A stretch of 64,000 bases of DNA from JBMYYR01 sp965243605 (GCA_965243605.1 CBDEVQ010000089.1:25675-89674), one strand, 5' to 3'; shown: positions 37,276 to 47,269, counted from the stretch's first letter. Notes: generated from the sequence alone by a model not told the origin. A program made the numbers and translations.

Positions 37276-38481
37276 TTATTGTTTAATAAACTTCCCTGAT
37301 GTTCTTTGGGTTCCATCATTAATTTCAAGAATATATATTCCACTATTTAAATTCGAAATATCAACATTTTTTTCTCTCGTCTTAATAATTCTATTTCCTC
37401 TAGAATCATAAATAACAACTTCCATATGCTCTTCTAAAAGCGGTATTTCTAATACATTTCCTAAAATTGGATTAGAGATATGAGATAAAATACTCTTTAA
37501 ACCATCAATTTCATACACATCAACATTCTGATATACACATGTACTATCATCAAATATAGCAGACGCATTATAATTAATAGCTGTTGAATCTGTACATCCC
37601 CATAAGTTAGAATCTACTTGATAAGATGTAAAACTATTAGCCGATAAAAAAACAGCACTATTATACAAATTATCTCCAATGTCAGAAATGACCATCTTTA
37701 AATGATAAGTTGAATCTGGAATTAAAGAATCGATAATTGATAAACTTTCTGTGTATCCATTAAATGGAAAAGGGATATTACCAGGTAAAGCTGGATTATT
37801 CGAATTAAAAAGCGGTGCGTTATTTTGAAAATTACTGTCTACATAAAAACAAGCCGTTGGTAAATTACTCCCAGATGGAATACCTGCATTTATTGAGTTT
37901 ATACAAACCGGAATATCATTAGATCCAGGTATAACGGCTAAGTTTTTACTGTTATTGTAATACGTTCCGCTAATTCCAGGCCCAGTTAAAAAGAACCCAA
38001 AAACATCATTATACTGAGAACATGTAAAATTTTGATATTCTGTAGATGCAAAAATATACTCAAAATTAATGGCATCAAAATGTGGTTTAAAATCAAACTC
38101 AATACAAATAAAATTATTCATATTTACAGCACCCGTTGGTTGAGATATAACGGATACTAAAGATTGAAGATAAGGATTTGTCATTGGATTTGGACCTGAA
38201 AAAGGACCTGTTACGCCTTGGTTAGCTCCAGTAACTCCCCATTCTGCTCCACCTGTTGATAAGACAATTCCTTGGGTTACGGGTAAATCAGAAAACCCTT
38301 GGAATATTCCAATGGTGGAATCATTAGCCATAATATTAACATTAGATATTTCTATTGTATTATTAGTGGACACAAAATTGGCCATTAATAATGCTGAATC
38401 AATAATAGAAACAGGCAATGGTAATACGGTTTGAGAGAATAATTGAGTGCTAAGAAAAAATAATAAAATCAATTGTTTCAT
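37276..38481 (-). CDS. Choice-of-anchor L family protein exported by the type IX secretion system
   Basis: The 401-residue product has a signal peptide (LFFLSTQLFSQ) and a domain matching the choice-of-anchor L pattern (GIVLSTGGAEWGVTGANQG, FEYIFASTEYQNF, NDVFGFFLTGPG). A GCTDSTAINYNASAIFDDS repeat of the kind common in Bacteroidota surface proteins follows. The tail is a type A T9SS sorting domain (VVIYDSRGNRI, ISNLNSGIYILEI, GKFIKQ). It should be secreted to the cell surface, probably as an adhesin-like protein; the ligand is unknown. Confidence 0.85.
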   Translation of the reverse strand: MKQLILLFFLSTQLFSQTVLPLPVSIIDSALLMANFVSTNNTIEISNVNIMANDSTIGIFQGFSDLPVTQGIVLSTGGAEWGVTGANQGVTGPFSGPNPMTNPYLQSLVSVISQPTGAVNMNNFICIEFDFKPHFDAINFEYIFASTEYQNFTCSQYNDVFGFFLTGPGISGTYYNNSKNLAVIPGSNDIPVCINSINAGIPSGSNLPTACFYVDSNFQNNAPLFNSNNPALPGNIPFPFNGYTESLSIIDSLIPDSTYHLKMVISDIGDNLYNSAVFLSANSFTSYQVDSNLWGCTDSTAINYNASAIFDDSTCVYQNVDVYEIDGLKSILSHISNPILGNVLEIPLLEEHMEVVIYDSRGNRIIKTREKNVDISNLNSGIYILEINDGTQRTSGKFIKQ

Positions 38482-38581
38482 GATACGAAAAATTAAAAAG
38501 TTAAAAAAATGAAAGCGAAATATACCTTTTTACGTTTAAAGATCAAAATAAAAACACATTGATTATCACACATTTACAATA

Positions 38582-38603
38582 ATATCCTCAAAAATGAGGA
38601 TAT
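38582..38603. terminator. Hairpin after the 38649 gene
   Basis: A 9-bp perfect stem (ATATCCTCA / TGAGGATAT) with an AAAA loop lies between two leftward genes. A shorter version of the same hairpin (CCTCAAAAATGAGG) occurs near 43017-43030, again just before a gene boundary. Confidence 0.5.
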
Positions 38604-38648
38604 ACTTATTCATCTATTATTTTAAAATAAGCCTTTGTTCATATTGTA

Positions 38649-39323
38649 TTAAAACATAATATTAAGAACAAAAAACAGAGAAATTACAGCAATAGTAATA
38701 TACAATGTCCAGTGTTCCATTATTTCCGAATTTTGCCTTTTGTTGTTCTCCATTTCATCCATTACAGCCTTCACATCATGCTTTTTAAACGCCTCTTTAT
38801 ACACGCCTAGATCCTTAATTTCATGGAGTTTGTAAGTTAAGACTAGATATGGACCATTTTGTTGTATTGTTTTATCACATAAATCAATGCTTTTTCTAAT
38901 GATCTCCTCTTTCTTATTTCTCACGACTTCTAAATCATCCATTTGATTTAAAATAGCAATTACTTTATTCGTGAAAACCATAGGAATAGATTCAAATAAA
39001 TCTGATCTTAATATTTGATCCAACAATAAATTAGCCGTTTCTAAATCTTGATTAATTTCTTCGAGTATCTTTTGTTTAGATTGTTCTATCCATAAACATT
39101 GCACCGCTCCTAAAATGGCTACTAATTTATCTTTATTTTCATTTTTATAAAGCGCCTTAAAGCTGATTACTAGATCTTCTTTTATATATTCCTTTAACGC
39201 TATATTATTATATTTTTCATCTTTAAAATAATTACTAAGCCCAATATTATTTTCAATAATTAAGCGATTTAAATGTCTATCCTGATTGATGAATATTTTG
39301 ATTTCCTTTGAACTAAGTTTCAT
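38649..39323 (-). CDS. Tail-anchored helical protein, unknown function
   Basis: The 224-residue, almost entirely helical protein is rich in Lys, Glu, Leu and Ile. A single C-terminal membrane segment (HWTLYITIAVISLFFVLNIMF) ends the protein. No signal peptide or known motif is seen. It is divergent from the WG-repeat gene with a 90-nt gap. The topology suggests a cytoplasmic domain tethered to the inner membrane. Confidence 0.65.
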   Translation of the reverse strand: MKLSSKEIKIFINQDRHLNRLIIENNIGLSNYFKDEKYNNIALKEYIKEDLVISFKALYKNENKDKLVAILGAVQCLWIEQSKQKILEEINQDLETANLLLDQILRSDLFESIPMVFTNKVIAILNQMDDLEVVRNKKEEIIRKSIDLCDKTIQQNGPYLVLTYKLHEIKDLGVYKEAFKKHDVKAVMDEMENNKRQNSEIMEHWTLYITIAVISLFFVLNIMF

Positions 39324-39365
39324 TATAATATTATATTTTATTTCACTGTAAATTTAATATTTAAT

Positions 39366-39373
39366 TACTTTTG
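39366..39373 (+). promoter_or_regulatory. -7 promoter element of the WG-repeat gene
   Basis: TACTTTTG matches TAnnTTTG. No clear -33 TTTG is seen at the expected place. The element overlaps a possible upstream TTG start (39371), which supports the ATG at 39413 as the true start. Confidence 0.4.
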
Positions 39374-39412
39374 TTACCTATAAAAGAATTAATAATATTT
39401 AAATCCCTTAAT

Positions 39413-42034
39413 ATGAAATTGAATATTGCTATCCTTGTTTTCATTATAAGTACTCTACAAGTATTTGGACAAACAACAGAAACATTTCAAGCGGATGATA
39501 GTGCATTGTGGGGTCTAAAAAACCGAACCACAAACCAAACCGTTTTAAGCCCAGAATACGACTATATTTATACGTTTATAGATACTAATTTTGTGAAAAT
39601 TATTCAATCTGGGAAACAGGGTGTATCAAAAACCGATGGGACAATAATTATTAAACCCGAATACGATAAAATTAAGCAATTAAGAAATCAAAACTTTATT
39701 GGAACATTAGATTCTAAATCGGCACTTATAGATCACAATGGAAAAATTATTATCCCATTACAAGAATACCTGATCGATTTATTTTTTAATGGGAATTATA
39801 AAATATATAACTCAAAAATGCAATCTGGATTAATCAACGCAAAAGGAAAGATCATTTTACCTACAGAATATTCATTTAGCTCTACTGTTACACACCCTCA
39901 TATCATTCTAAAAAATGAAAATAAAAGTGCTCACTATGGGTTAGTAGATTCTCTTGGCCAATTGGTTATTCCTTGTGAATACTCAAATATTAAACCTATA
40001 CAATCGGGAAACACATATTGTTTTAAGGTTACAAAAGGTGATGAGGAATATGTGATTGATCCATCAGGTCATAAACTTGATTTAAGTCAATATGACAACG
40101 TTACTTCATGGTATGGAAGCCAGCCTTACCTAAGAACTATAAAATTTGAAGATCCAGATAAAAAAAGCGTTTTATACGGTTTAATTGACCTTAAAGGTAA
40201 AGAAATTATACCTCCCGTTTTTCAACAAATTCATGAACTATCAAAATTTCATCTGGTAGGAACCAAGAAAAATAATGAAACTTCAAAACCATATTCTCAC
40301 CTTTATAATAAGCAAGGTAAACTTGTTTTTGGATCTAAATCAACACGAAGCTTTAGATTATCGAACACAAATAATAACGTAATAATTCAATTTAGAGAAC
40401 CTAACTCTGACCTTTCTTGGTATGAGTTTTATAATTTAGAAAAAGGAAAACGAATTACATCGGATAAATACGAACAAATTAAAACTCTAAATTTAAACAC
40501 GATTGCTCTACAAAAGCTTAACACTGAAAATTCAAAATATGAATTCCAAAAGTTTAAACTTTACAATTGGGATGGAGATTATTTATTAAAAAGCTATGAT
40601 TCCTTTAGATTAACTCAACCCAATTTATATCAGCAAAAAACAACATATCATAAAAGACTTATTGAAGTGTTTAATGGGCCTTCCGTGATCAACGGAAAAT
40701 CTATTGGTGAAAAGTATGGGTTAATAACAGCTGATGGGAAAGAAGTACTACCATGTACATATGATGAAATTTCTAAATTCAGTAAAAATGTTGCTATAAC
40801 AACAAAAATATCAGCCAATAATACATACAAATTTGGACTAATTAATCAAGATGGTCATATCGTATCAGAACCTATTTACGATTTTATTTTTCCTCCTGGA
40901 AAAATAAGAAGATCCTATAGAGATGCAACTAAATTATGTATTGTATCTAAGACCAAAAAGAAAAAATGGGGCGTTGTTAATTTGAAAAATGCTAAATTAA
41001 TTGACGCTAAATTTGATTACATTGATAAGCTTAACAAACGTACCATTGTATTTAACGGAACTCTGACTAAGGATGGAGATCCGTTAGTAGGTAAATATGG
41101 CGTTGCAAATTGTGAAACAGGACAAGTTTCACAGGTTAAATATGATTTCATTGGAGAGTTTAATCCGTTAACGAAAGTCTTTATTGGGACTTTAGATGAC
41201 ATTGGTAGACCGTTAGTCGGAAAGTATGGATTAATTGATGAAGACGGCCATGAAGTTCTCCCCATAGTTTATGATTATATTGCTCCTAACAAACATAATG
41301 ATCTTTATGAAATTGTTTTTCAAGGTGAAGTTGATGATTCTGGTTTTCCTGTATTTAAGAATGGTAAAAGTTATTTTGTTAGCCCGAATGGAAAACTGAC
41401 TTCTTTTCAAGACCTTGGTTCAAATACCTCTGCAATTAAAAGAATAAGCCCAAATACTTTTAAAAATTTACATACGCTATTTGTGTTAGAAAAACTTAAA
41501 TCTTCTGGGCATACATTTAAATTTGGAATATTGGATAATCAGGGTAAGGTCATTGTCCCATTTATTTATAATGTAATTGACAATTTCACCAAGGAAGGAA
41601 TTGCTAAAGTAGGGCTTTGGTCTAAGAACCAGATGAAATACGGATTTATTAATATGAATGGACAAGTTATTACTCCGCTTGATTATGACTATATTAAGAT
41701 CAACAAAAAGCACGGATTACATCAAATATTCATTGGAAAAACAAACAATAATGGGTTACCTGAATCTGGAAAATATGGACTTTTATCTGTGTCTGGTAAA
41801 CCATTAGTAGACCCTGTGTATTCATTTTTAGGAAACGTAAATGATGGATTATTATTAGCAAAAAAAGACAATAAATTTGGTTTTATTAATACTGCTGGTG
41901 AACTTGTTATTCCATGTATATACGACAAAGCTAAACGCTTTTATTATCAAAAATCAGAAGTCGAATTAAATGGTGAAACATTTAAAATAGATTTAAAAGG
42001 AAATCGAATTCCAGAAAACAATAGCACAAAGTAA
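39413..42034 (+). CDS. Secreted WG-repeat protein
   Basis: I start at ATG 39413 (MKLNIAILVFIIS), which opens a signal peptide ending QVFGQ; the frame is open further upstream only from a TTG inside the promoter. The remaining 850 residues consist of WG-type repeats of about 45-65 residues (KYGLITADGKEVLPCTYDEI, KYGLIDEDGHEVLPIVYDYI, KFGFINTAGELVIPCIYDKA), at least a dozen. Such repeats fold into repeated beta units and occur in surface and periplasmic proteins of Bacteroidota. The ligand is unknown. It is transcribed alone and ends at a strong bidirectional terminator. Confidence 0.85.
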   Translation: MKLNIAILVFIISTLQVFGQTTETFQADDSALWGLKNRTTNQTVLSPEYDYIYTFIDTNFVKIIQSGKQGVSKTDGTIIIKPEYDKIKQLRNQNFIGTLDSKSALIDHNGKIIIPLQEYLIDLFFNGNYKIYNSKMQSGLINAKGKIILPTEYSFSSTVTHPHIILKNENKSAHYGLVDSLGQLVIPCEYSNIKPIQSGNTYCFKVTKGDEEYVIDPSGHKLDLSQYDNVTSWYGSQPYLRTIKFEDPDKKSVLYGLIDLKGKEIIPPVFQQIHELSKFHLVGTKKNNETSKPYSHLYNKQGKLVFGSKSTRSFRLSNTNNNVIIQFREPNSDLSWYEFYNLEKGKRITSDKYEQIKTLNLNTIALQKLNTENSKYEFQKFKLYNWDGDYLLKSYDSFRLTQPNLYQQKTTYHKRLIEVFNGPSVINGKSIGEKYGLITADGKEVLPCTYDEISKFSKNVAITTKISANNTYKFGLINQDGHIVSEPIYDFIFPPGKIRRSYRDATKLCIVSKTKKKKWGVVNLKNAKLIDAKFDYIDKLNKRTIVFNGTLTKDGDPLVGKYGVANCETGQVSQVKYDFIGEFNPLTKVFIGTLDDIGRPLVGKYGLIDEDGHEVLPIVYDYIAPNKHNDLYEIVFQGEVDDSGFPVFKNGKSYFVSPNGKLTSFQDLGSNTSAIKRISPNTFKNLHTLFVLEKLKSSGHTFKFGILDNQGKVIVPFIYNVIDNFTKEGIAKVGLWSKNQMKYGFINMNGQVITPLDYDYIKINKKHGLHQIFIGKTNNNGLPESGKYGLLSVSGKPLVDPVYSFLGNVNDGLLLAKKDNKFGFINTAGELVIPCIYDKAKRFYYQKSEVELNGETFKIDLKGNRIPENNSTK

Positions 42035-42052
42035 CCGCATTCAAATGCGAAT

Positions 42053-42084
42053 AAAAAAGTCGAATATTTCTATTCGACTTTTTT
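42053..42084. terminator. Bidirectional terminator between convergent genes
   Basis: A perfect 14-bp stem (AAAAAAGTCGAATA / TATTCGACTTTTTT) with a TTTC loop lies 18 nt after the WG-repeat gene and 30 nt before the end of the convergent oxygenase gene. Confidence 0.95.
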
Positions 42085-42114
42085 ATTGCAAAATATATGT
42101 ATTTATGAATGGCC

Positions 42115-42933
42115 TTAATTTTTATCTTGAAAATCTAGCGATTTAATTCCGACTGAAAACAGTGTTTTTTTCACAAAAGATTTAATTTTCTCTTTAGATT
42201 TAGTCTTAAACTTTTTAGACCTTGAATCTGTTGGTCTAGGAATAAAAACAGAATCTCTATACTTCACCCCTTCTTCCATTGGCGTAAAATAGTAAGTGTA
42301 CATCGATTTTCTGGTCTCTCCCTCAGGCACGGTTACTGCAGTTACTCCATGTGGAGAATTATCATCTGTTAAAAAGATAATTGCACGGTTTAATATTGGT
42401 GAAACCTTAGAATGGCATTTCGTCATTTCTTTATTCCAAATTTCTAAATCGCCTCCATAATTTGGCTGCCAATCTTTGTTTAGATAGATAAGCAGATTTA
42501 TTCGCCTCCATAATTTTGCTTTAGTATTTACATTTACATCAAGATGTACATCTACATACCCAGCATTACCACATTGGTGTAAGCCGCTTCCCATATTATC
42601 GTTTGTGGTTGTCATATTAGGAATATCGGTGATAATCTCCATCAGTTCCGACCAAGCTTTAGAGCTTAAAGCTTCTCTACATTGAGCAAAAACTGGATCC
42701 CAACGATCAAAATGATAGTCTTCAACTTTATTTTCATTCAGACTTTTTCTTTTAACCATCATATTATTCATTGCAGGAAATTTTTCATACAATTGATTGG
42801 CCACGTCTTCGTTAAAAAAATCATCTAAAATTATATAACGAAATGGCTCTGCATTAATATATACTTGATTTAATGCTTTTAAATTATCAGCATCCAAATA
42901 ATGTGGATTGATAACATCTTTTAAAGTATTCAT
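42115..42933 (-). CDS. 2-oxoglutarate/Fe(II)-dependent oxygenase, prolyl-4-hydroxylase-like
   Basis: The 272-residue enzyme has the iron triad H130-x-D132 (VDVHLDVN) and H195 (SPHGV), with R208 as the 2-oxoglutarate anchor (GETRKSMYTYY). The core strands WRRINLLIYLN and YGGDLEIW sit between them. This family hydroxylates proline or other residues, or small molecules; the substrate is unknown. A basic Lys-rich tail of about 40 residues follows the core. The gene stands alone, convergent with the WG-repeat gene. Confidence 0.85.
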   Translation of the reverse strand: MNTLKDVINPHYLDADNLKALNQVYINAEPFRYIILDDFFNEDVANQLYEKFPAMNNMMVKRKSLNENKVEDYHFDRWDPVFAQCREALSSKAWSELMEIITDIPNMTTTNDNMGSGLHQCGNAGYVDVHLDVNVNTKAKLWRRINLLIYLNKDWQPNYGGDLEIWNKEMTKCHSKVSPILNRAIIFLTDDNSPHGVTAVTVPEGETRKSMYTYYFTPMEEGVKYRDSVFIPRPTDSRSKKFKTKSKEKIKSFVKKTLFSVGIKSLDFQDKN

Positions 42934-43068
42934 AGATTATTATTTAAGAGGTCATTCTATTCTGAAACTTATTGTTTCCTCTCTCAAAACTATTAAATAC
43001 CACTGGACATACTTCACCTCAAAAATGAGGATATTACTCTGATTTACAAAAAGTTAAACTAACAAAAA

Positions 43069-43878
43069 TCAAACACAAGAATTCATCTTTCCTTTATTTA
43101 AAAAAGAAAGAAGTTTAAAAAAAAGATTTGGGCTAAAGAACCTGACTCGATGCATCATAAGCTCTAATCCTCCAATATATTTTCGCCTTTTATTTTTAGT
43201 TGTTGCCTTAATAATTTCTAATGCACATTTTTTTGTAGACAATCCTTTTTCTTGAGCGGGACTATTTTTATTATATAATTCCCCATTATATCTCAAAGAC
43301 TTTTTTGAGATATCGGTATTAACAAATCCTAATATTATAAGGGTTGCATTAATATTTACATCTTTTAATTCATATTGTAAAGATTCATACCAACCATTAA
43401 TGGCATGTTTAGAAGCCGCATAACTTCCCAATAAGGGCTGTCCAAACAAACCAATAATAGAGGACGTTACAATCACCTGCCCAGAACCTTGATTTTCGAA
43501 TATTGGTAAGAGGGCTTTGGTTAAAAAAATATTACCAAAATAATTAACCTCCATAAACTTCCTCGACAAATGATCTGGTGTATATTTAATCTTTGAATGC
43601 TGAGAAATTCCAGCATTATTATAAAGTATATCTATTCGGTTAAAAAAACGAAACGCTTCTTGAACAATTTCTTCAGGATTAAACGCCGATAAATTAAATG
43701 ATAAAAACTTTTGAGTATCATCATTTCTGTAAGGAAAAGCCTGCTCTAACTTACTTAAAGAACTACCCGATAATATTACCGAAACATTCCAGCTAATAAA
43801 TTGCTCTGCAATGGCCTTACCTACACCTGAAGTGGCTCCTGTAATCCAAATAACTTTACCTTTAAAATACGACTGCAT
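43069..43878 (-). CDS. Short-chain dehydrogenase/reductase
   Basis: The 269-residue enzyme has the classical SDR motifs: TGATSGVGKA nucleotide loop, DILYNNAGIS, catalytic Ser in VTSSIIG and Y-AAS-K (GSYAASKHAING). The C-terminal basic segment (KRRKYIGGLELMMHRVRFF) is typical of membrane-associated SDRs of the DHRS7-like type. The substrate is unknown. It is a single leftward gene with no visible operon partner. Confidence 0.85.
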   Translation of the reverse strand: MQSYFKGKVIWITGATSGVGKAIAEQFISWNVSVILSGSSLSKLEQAFPYRNDDTQKFLSFNLSAFNPEEIVQEAFRFFNRIDILYNNAGISQHSKIKYTPDHLSRKFMEVNYFGNIFLTKALLPIFENQGSGQVIVTSSIIGLFGQPLLGSYAASKHAINGWYESLQYELKDVNINATLIILGFVNTDISKKSLRYNGELYNKNSPAQEKGLSTKKCALEIIKATTKNKRRKYIGGLELMMHRVRFFSPNLFFKLLSFLNKGKMNSCV

Positions 43879-44136
43879 ATAAACGTTTAATTGATCTTGT
43901 AAAATTCAGGTATTAAAAGGTAGTATTAGACATCATTTATGAGGATTTTTCGTTCAATAATACATGACAAAAAACAGCTTTTTTAATAACATTTCTCTTC
44001 TTTAAAACTATGGTTAAGCTGTAATTTTATCCCTAAGTTCAACAACGTTCTAATCCAAAAGTCTCCACTTTAATACAGGAACTCAATAGGATTAGAATAA
44101 AACATGTTTTTACATGTTTTTATAAAAGAAAGACTC

Positions 44137-45417
44137 ATGGATCCTATGTATACAACTGCACAAGAAGCAGTAAAACTTATTAAATCTAACGATCGTGTAT
44201 TTATTCATACCGCAGCAGCAACACCTTCTATATTAATAGAAGCAATGACTAACCGACATGAAGAACTTAAAAATGTAGAATTAATCTCAGCGCATACAGA
44301 AGGTCCAGTACCTTACGCTAATGATTTATATAAAGACAGCTTTAATATTAATTGTTTTTTTGTTGGCCATAATATCCGTAAACATGTTCAACGCGGAAGA
44401 GCGCATTACGTCCCTATTTTCCTAAGTGAAATTCCAATTCTTTTCAGAAGAGGGAATATGCCTATTGATGTGGCATTGGTAACCGTATCCGAACCCAATA
44501 AAAAAGGATATTGTTCTTTAGGATGCTCTGTCGATATTTCGAATGCCGCAATAGATACGGCAAAATACGTCATTGCTCAAGTTAACCCTAATATGCCATT
44601 TGTTCATGGTAATGGAATTATCCATATGGACAAAATAGATGCTTGTGTTCATGTTAACGAGCCACTTTTTGAACTTAAGCCAAGCCCGATGAGTGCGGTA
44701 GAAAATAAAATTGGAAAATATATTGCTGGATTAGTTGATGATGGGGCCACATTACAAATGGGAATAGGTGGAATACCAGATGCAGCTTTATCTTACCTTA
44801 CAAATCATAAGAATTTAGGTATTCATACAGAAATGTGCTCCGATGGTATCATTAAACTGGTAGAGAGCGGTGTTATTAACGGAAGTCAGAAAGTTACTGA
44901 ACCAGGGAAAATTGTTTCAGGTTTTGCTTTAGGAACAAAACGTATATATGATTTTATAGACCAAAATCCAATTGTTAATATGATGGATGTTGGATACGTA
45001 AATGATACAAGAACAATTAGACAAAATCCGAAGGTTACGGCAATAAATAGTGCCATTGAAATTGATATTTATGGACAAGTTTGCGCCGACTCTATAGGAA
45101 CAAAACACTACTCTGGTGTAGGTGGACAGATGGACTTTATTCGCGGTGCAACTCTATCTGAAGGAGGTAAAGCCATCCTCGCACTACCTTCAAGAACCAA
45201 TAAAGGAATCCCTAGAGTGGTTCCAACCTTAAAAATGGGGGCATCTGTTGTTACTACGCGTGCTCATGTTCAATATATAGTTACTGAATACGGAGTGGCT
45301 TATTTATATGCTAAAAACTTAAAAGAAAGAGCCAAGCAGATGATTAACATTGCCCATCCAGATGATAGAGAGTATTTAAGTAGAAAACTATTTGACGATA
45401 CTAAAATCATGATTTAA
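44137..45417 (+). CDS. Acetyl-CoA hydrolase/transferase family CoA-transferase
   Basis: This enzyme of about 426 residues should move CoA between acetyl-CoA and another acid such as 4-hydroxybutyrate or propionate. The family signatures are seen: ELISAHTEGPVPYAND, IGGIPDAALSYL, the active-site region GGQMDFIRGA and EGGKAILALPS, and TEYGVAYLYAKNLKERA. I prefer the start at 44137 (MDPMYTTAQEAV) because it follows an AAAGAAAGA stretch and begins where the family begins; the frame opens upstream at 44104. It ends at a strong bidirectional terminator. Together with the nearby ADP-forming acyl-CoA synthetase it suggests acetate or short-acid metabolism. Confidence 0.9.
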   Translation: MDPMYTTAQEAVKLIKSNDRVFIHTAAATPSILIEAMTNRHEELKNVELISAHTEGPVPYANDLYKDSFNINCFFVGHNIRKHVQRGRAHYVPIFLSEIPILFRRGNMPIDVALVTVSEPNKKGYCSLGCSVDISNAAIDTAKYVIAQVNPNMPFVHGNGIIHMDKIDACVHVNEPLFELKPSPMSAVENKIGKYIAGLVDDGATLQMGIGGIPDAALSYLTNHKNLGIHTEMCSDGIIKLVESGVINGSQKVTEPGKIVSGFALGTKRIYDFIDQNPIVNMMDVGYVNDTRTIRQNPKVTAINSAIEIDIYGQVCADSIGTKHYSGVGGQMDFIRGATLSEGGKAILALPSRTNKGIPRVVPTLKMGASVVTTRAHVQYIVTEYGVAYLYAKNLKERAKQMINIAHPDDREYLSRKLFDDTKIMI

Positions 45418-45442
45418 AAAAACGATTAGCACATCACAAATA

Positions 45443-45490
45443 AAACAAAGATCAAGTTCAATGCGTACCATTTGAACTTGATCTTTGTTT
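45443..45490. terminator. Bidirectional terminator between CoA-transferase and SDR genes
   Basis: A perfect 19-bp stem (AAACAAAGATCAAGTTCAA and its complement) with a 10-nt loop lies between convergent genes. Confidence 0.95.
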
Positions 45491-45507
45491 CATTTAATGT
45501 TTAGAAT

Positions 45508-46248
45508 TTAGGCAAATGTACCAAACTGTTTTTCAATAGCTTTTGGATCTTTTAAATAATACGCCCCTACTTCTGTAGACATAACATCTGGAAACATATC
45601 TTCTACCCCACTTTGTAAACCATTAACAACAGCTAAGGCCACTTGTTCTGGTGAATCTTTATCCATCTCCAAACCGGCAGCCATATCTGTATCTATTGGC
45701 CCAGGATATACACCCATTACTAAAGTTCCATTTTCAGCCAATTCCGCTCGCATACCTTGAGTCATACTATGTACAGCCGCTTTGCTTACCGAGTACGTCC
45801 CTGCCATGGGCATATTCCCAAGTCCTGCTACCGATGATATATTTACAATAGCGGATTCTTTACTTGATTTTAATTGTGGAAGTAAAGCATTCGATAGTTT
45901 TAATACTCCCCAAACATTTACATCTAGGTTCGTTTTCATACTTTCAATAGCTGAATCTGCCAATACACCACCAACTGCAAATACACCAGCGTTGTTTACT
46001 AAAATATCCAGTTTATCAATAGATTTACTCGCCAATTGAATAGATGCTTCATCTGTAACATCTAATTGTACGGGTACAATACGCCCAGAATATTGTGCTT
46101 CTAATTCTTTCAAGGTCTCTAATGATCTTGCTCCTGCATAAATCTTTTCTACACCTTGATTTAATAATTCTAAAGTAATTGCTTTTCCAATACCTCTATT
46201 TGCACCACTTACAAATGCAATTTTTCCTTTTGGGTTCATACGTTTCAT
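45508..46248 (-). CDS. Short-chain dehydrogenase/reductase next to a divergent LysR regulator
   Basis: The 246-residue SDR has SGANRGIGKA, DILVNNAGV, the Ser in NISSVAG and Y-SVS-K (TYSVSKAAVHS). The start chosen (ATG 46248) gives two extra residues before a second ATG. The substrate is unknown. It is transcribed divergently from a LysR-type gene with a 106-nt shared control region, the usual layout for a regulator and its target. Confidence 0.9.
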   Translation of the reverse strand: MKRMNPKGKIAFVSGANRGIGKAITLELLNQGVEKIYAGARSLETLKELEAQYSGRIVPVQLDVTDEASIQLASKSIDKLDILVNNAGVFAVGGVLADSAIESMKTNLDVNVWGVLKLSNALLPQLKSSKESAIVNISSVAGLGNMPMAGTYSVSKAAVHSMTQGMRAELAENGTLVMGVYPGPIDTDMAAGLEMDKDSPEQVALAVVNGLQSGVEDMFPDVMSTEVGAYYLKDPKAIEKQFGTFA

Positions 46249-46300
46249 AATATCCTCTTTTTCAGTTTATAAAATTTGATAATACAAAATAACAAAATAA

Positions 46301-46356
46301 ATGATATTGATAAAAATAGAAAATTTGTACATTTGATATAAATATTTCAATATCAT
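46301..46356. promoter_or_regulatory. Inverted repeat and LysR-type operator between the SDR gene and the regulator
   Basis: ATGATATTGA (46301-46310) and its exact complement TCAATATCAT (46347-46356) are separated by 36 nt. Inside, TTGATATAAATATTTCAA (46333-46350) is a near-palindrome of the LysR T-N11-A type. The second arm overlaps the regulator's start codon. Confidence 0.5.
46307..46335 (+). promoter_or_regulatory. Promoter of the LysR-type regulator gene
   Basis: TTG (46307-46309) and TACATTTG (46328-46335) are 18 nt apart, matching the Bacteroidota pattern. The start codon is about 20 nt downstream. The possible operator overlaps the -7 element and transcript start, consistent with self-repression. 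Confidence 0.65.
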
Positions 46357-47248
46357 GATAAACTTAGAATGGTTAAGGACCTTTAGGGCTGTTTATAAAA
46401 CGAAATCTTTAAGTAGAGCATCTGAACTTATTAATATTAGTCAACCTACCATAAGTCAGCATATTTCTACCTTAGAATCTCATATTGGACAAAAGCTATT
46501 TACGCGTAAATCTAAAGGGGTTATAGAAACGGATGAAGGACGAATGTTAAACAATATGTTATCTGGAGCAATGACTACCTTAGAAGATATTGAACATAAA
46601 ATAACCAGTAAAACCTCCTTATTAAAAGACACCATTACAATTGGTATTTCTGAACATCTTTACAAAACGTTCTTGTGTCAATTATATTTTGATTTAGGAG
46701 ATTATGTCCATATAACTTTCGGAAGTAAAGACACATTAATAAAACATGTTGAAGAGGGGCGGTTATTATATGCCATAATTCCAGAAGAAAATAATACATT
46801 CGATCTTATTTGCGACCCTGTACTTAACCAACACCTTGTACTTGTAGCAACTAAAGACATAGATCTTAACAACATACAAGAGCTCATAAACTCAGACCCA
46901 ACTTTAGCCAATCTACTACTATCTAAGCACATTTGGTATGCACATGATACAAATTCCAATTATATAAAAGTATTTTGGAGTGCTACGTTTAATAAAATGC
47001 GTCCATCTATTGTTCCAAATTATGTAGTTCCAAACGAATTTGAAATACTACAACAACTGAGTAGAGGATCAGGATTAAGTATAGCACTTAAACAAACCGC
47101 TCAAATTTTTGAACAACAAGGTTTGTTAAACATTATTGATGTTGAGCCTGTGTATTTTAGACCTCTTTCACTAATTTCCAGTAAAAGCAGATCCAAAGAA
47201 CACATCAGACATAAAATATTACAGATGTTAAAAACAAGAAACATGTAA
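46355..47248 (+). CDS. LysR-family transcriptional regulator
   Basis: The 297-residue protein has the N-terminal winged helix typical of the family (LEWLRTFRAVYKTKSLSRASELINISQPTISQHISTLE, GQKLFTRKSKGVIETDEG). A periplasmic-binding-protein-like effector domain follows from about residue 90. The inducer is unknown. Its divergent SDR neighbour is the likeliest target. Its stop codon lies inside the loop of a terminator hairpin shared with the convergent synthetase gene. Confidence 0.9.
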   Translation: MINLEWLRTFRAVYKTKSLSRASELINISQPTISQHISTLESHIGQKLFTRKSKGVIETDEGRMLNNMLSGAMTTLEDIEHKITSKTSLLKDTITIGISEHLYKTFLCQLYFDLGDYVHITFGSKDTLIKHVEEGRLLYAIIPEENNTFDLICDPVLNQHLVLVATKDIDLNNIQELINSDPTLANLLLSKHIWYAHDTNSNYIKVFWSATFNKMRPSIVPNYVVPNEFEILQQLSRGSGLSIALKQTAQIFEQQGLLNIIDVEPVYFRPLSLISSKSRSKEHIRHKILQMLKTRNM

Positions 47249-47268
47249 TCGTTCACATCTGTAATATT
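47215..47268. terminator. Hairpin spanning the end of the LysR gene
   Basis: Perfect 14-bp arms (AATATTACAGATGT and complement) flank a 26-nt loop that contains the LysR stop codon. It ends 2 nt from the end of the convergent gene. Confidence 0.65.
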
Positions 47269-47269
47269 A

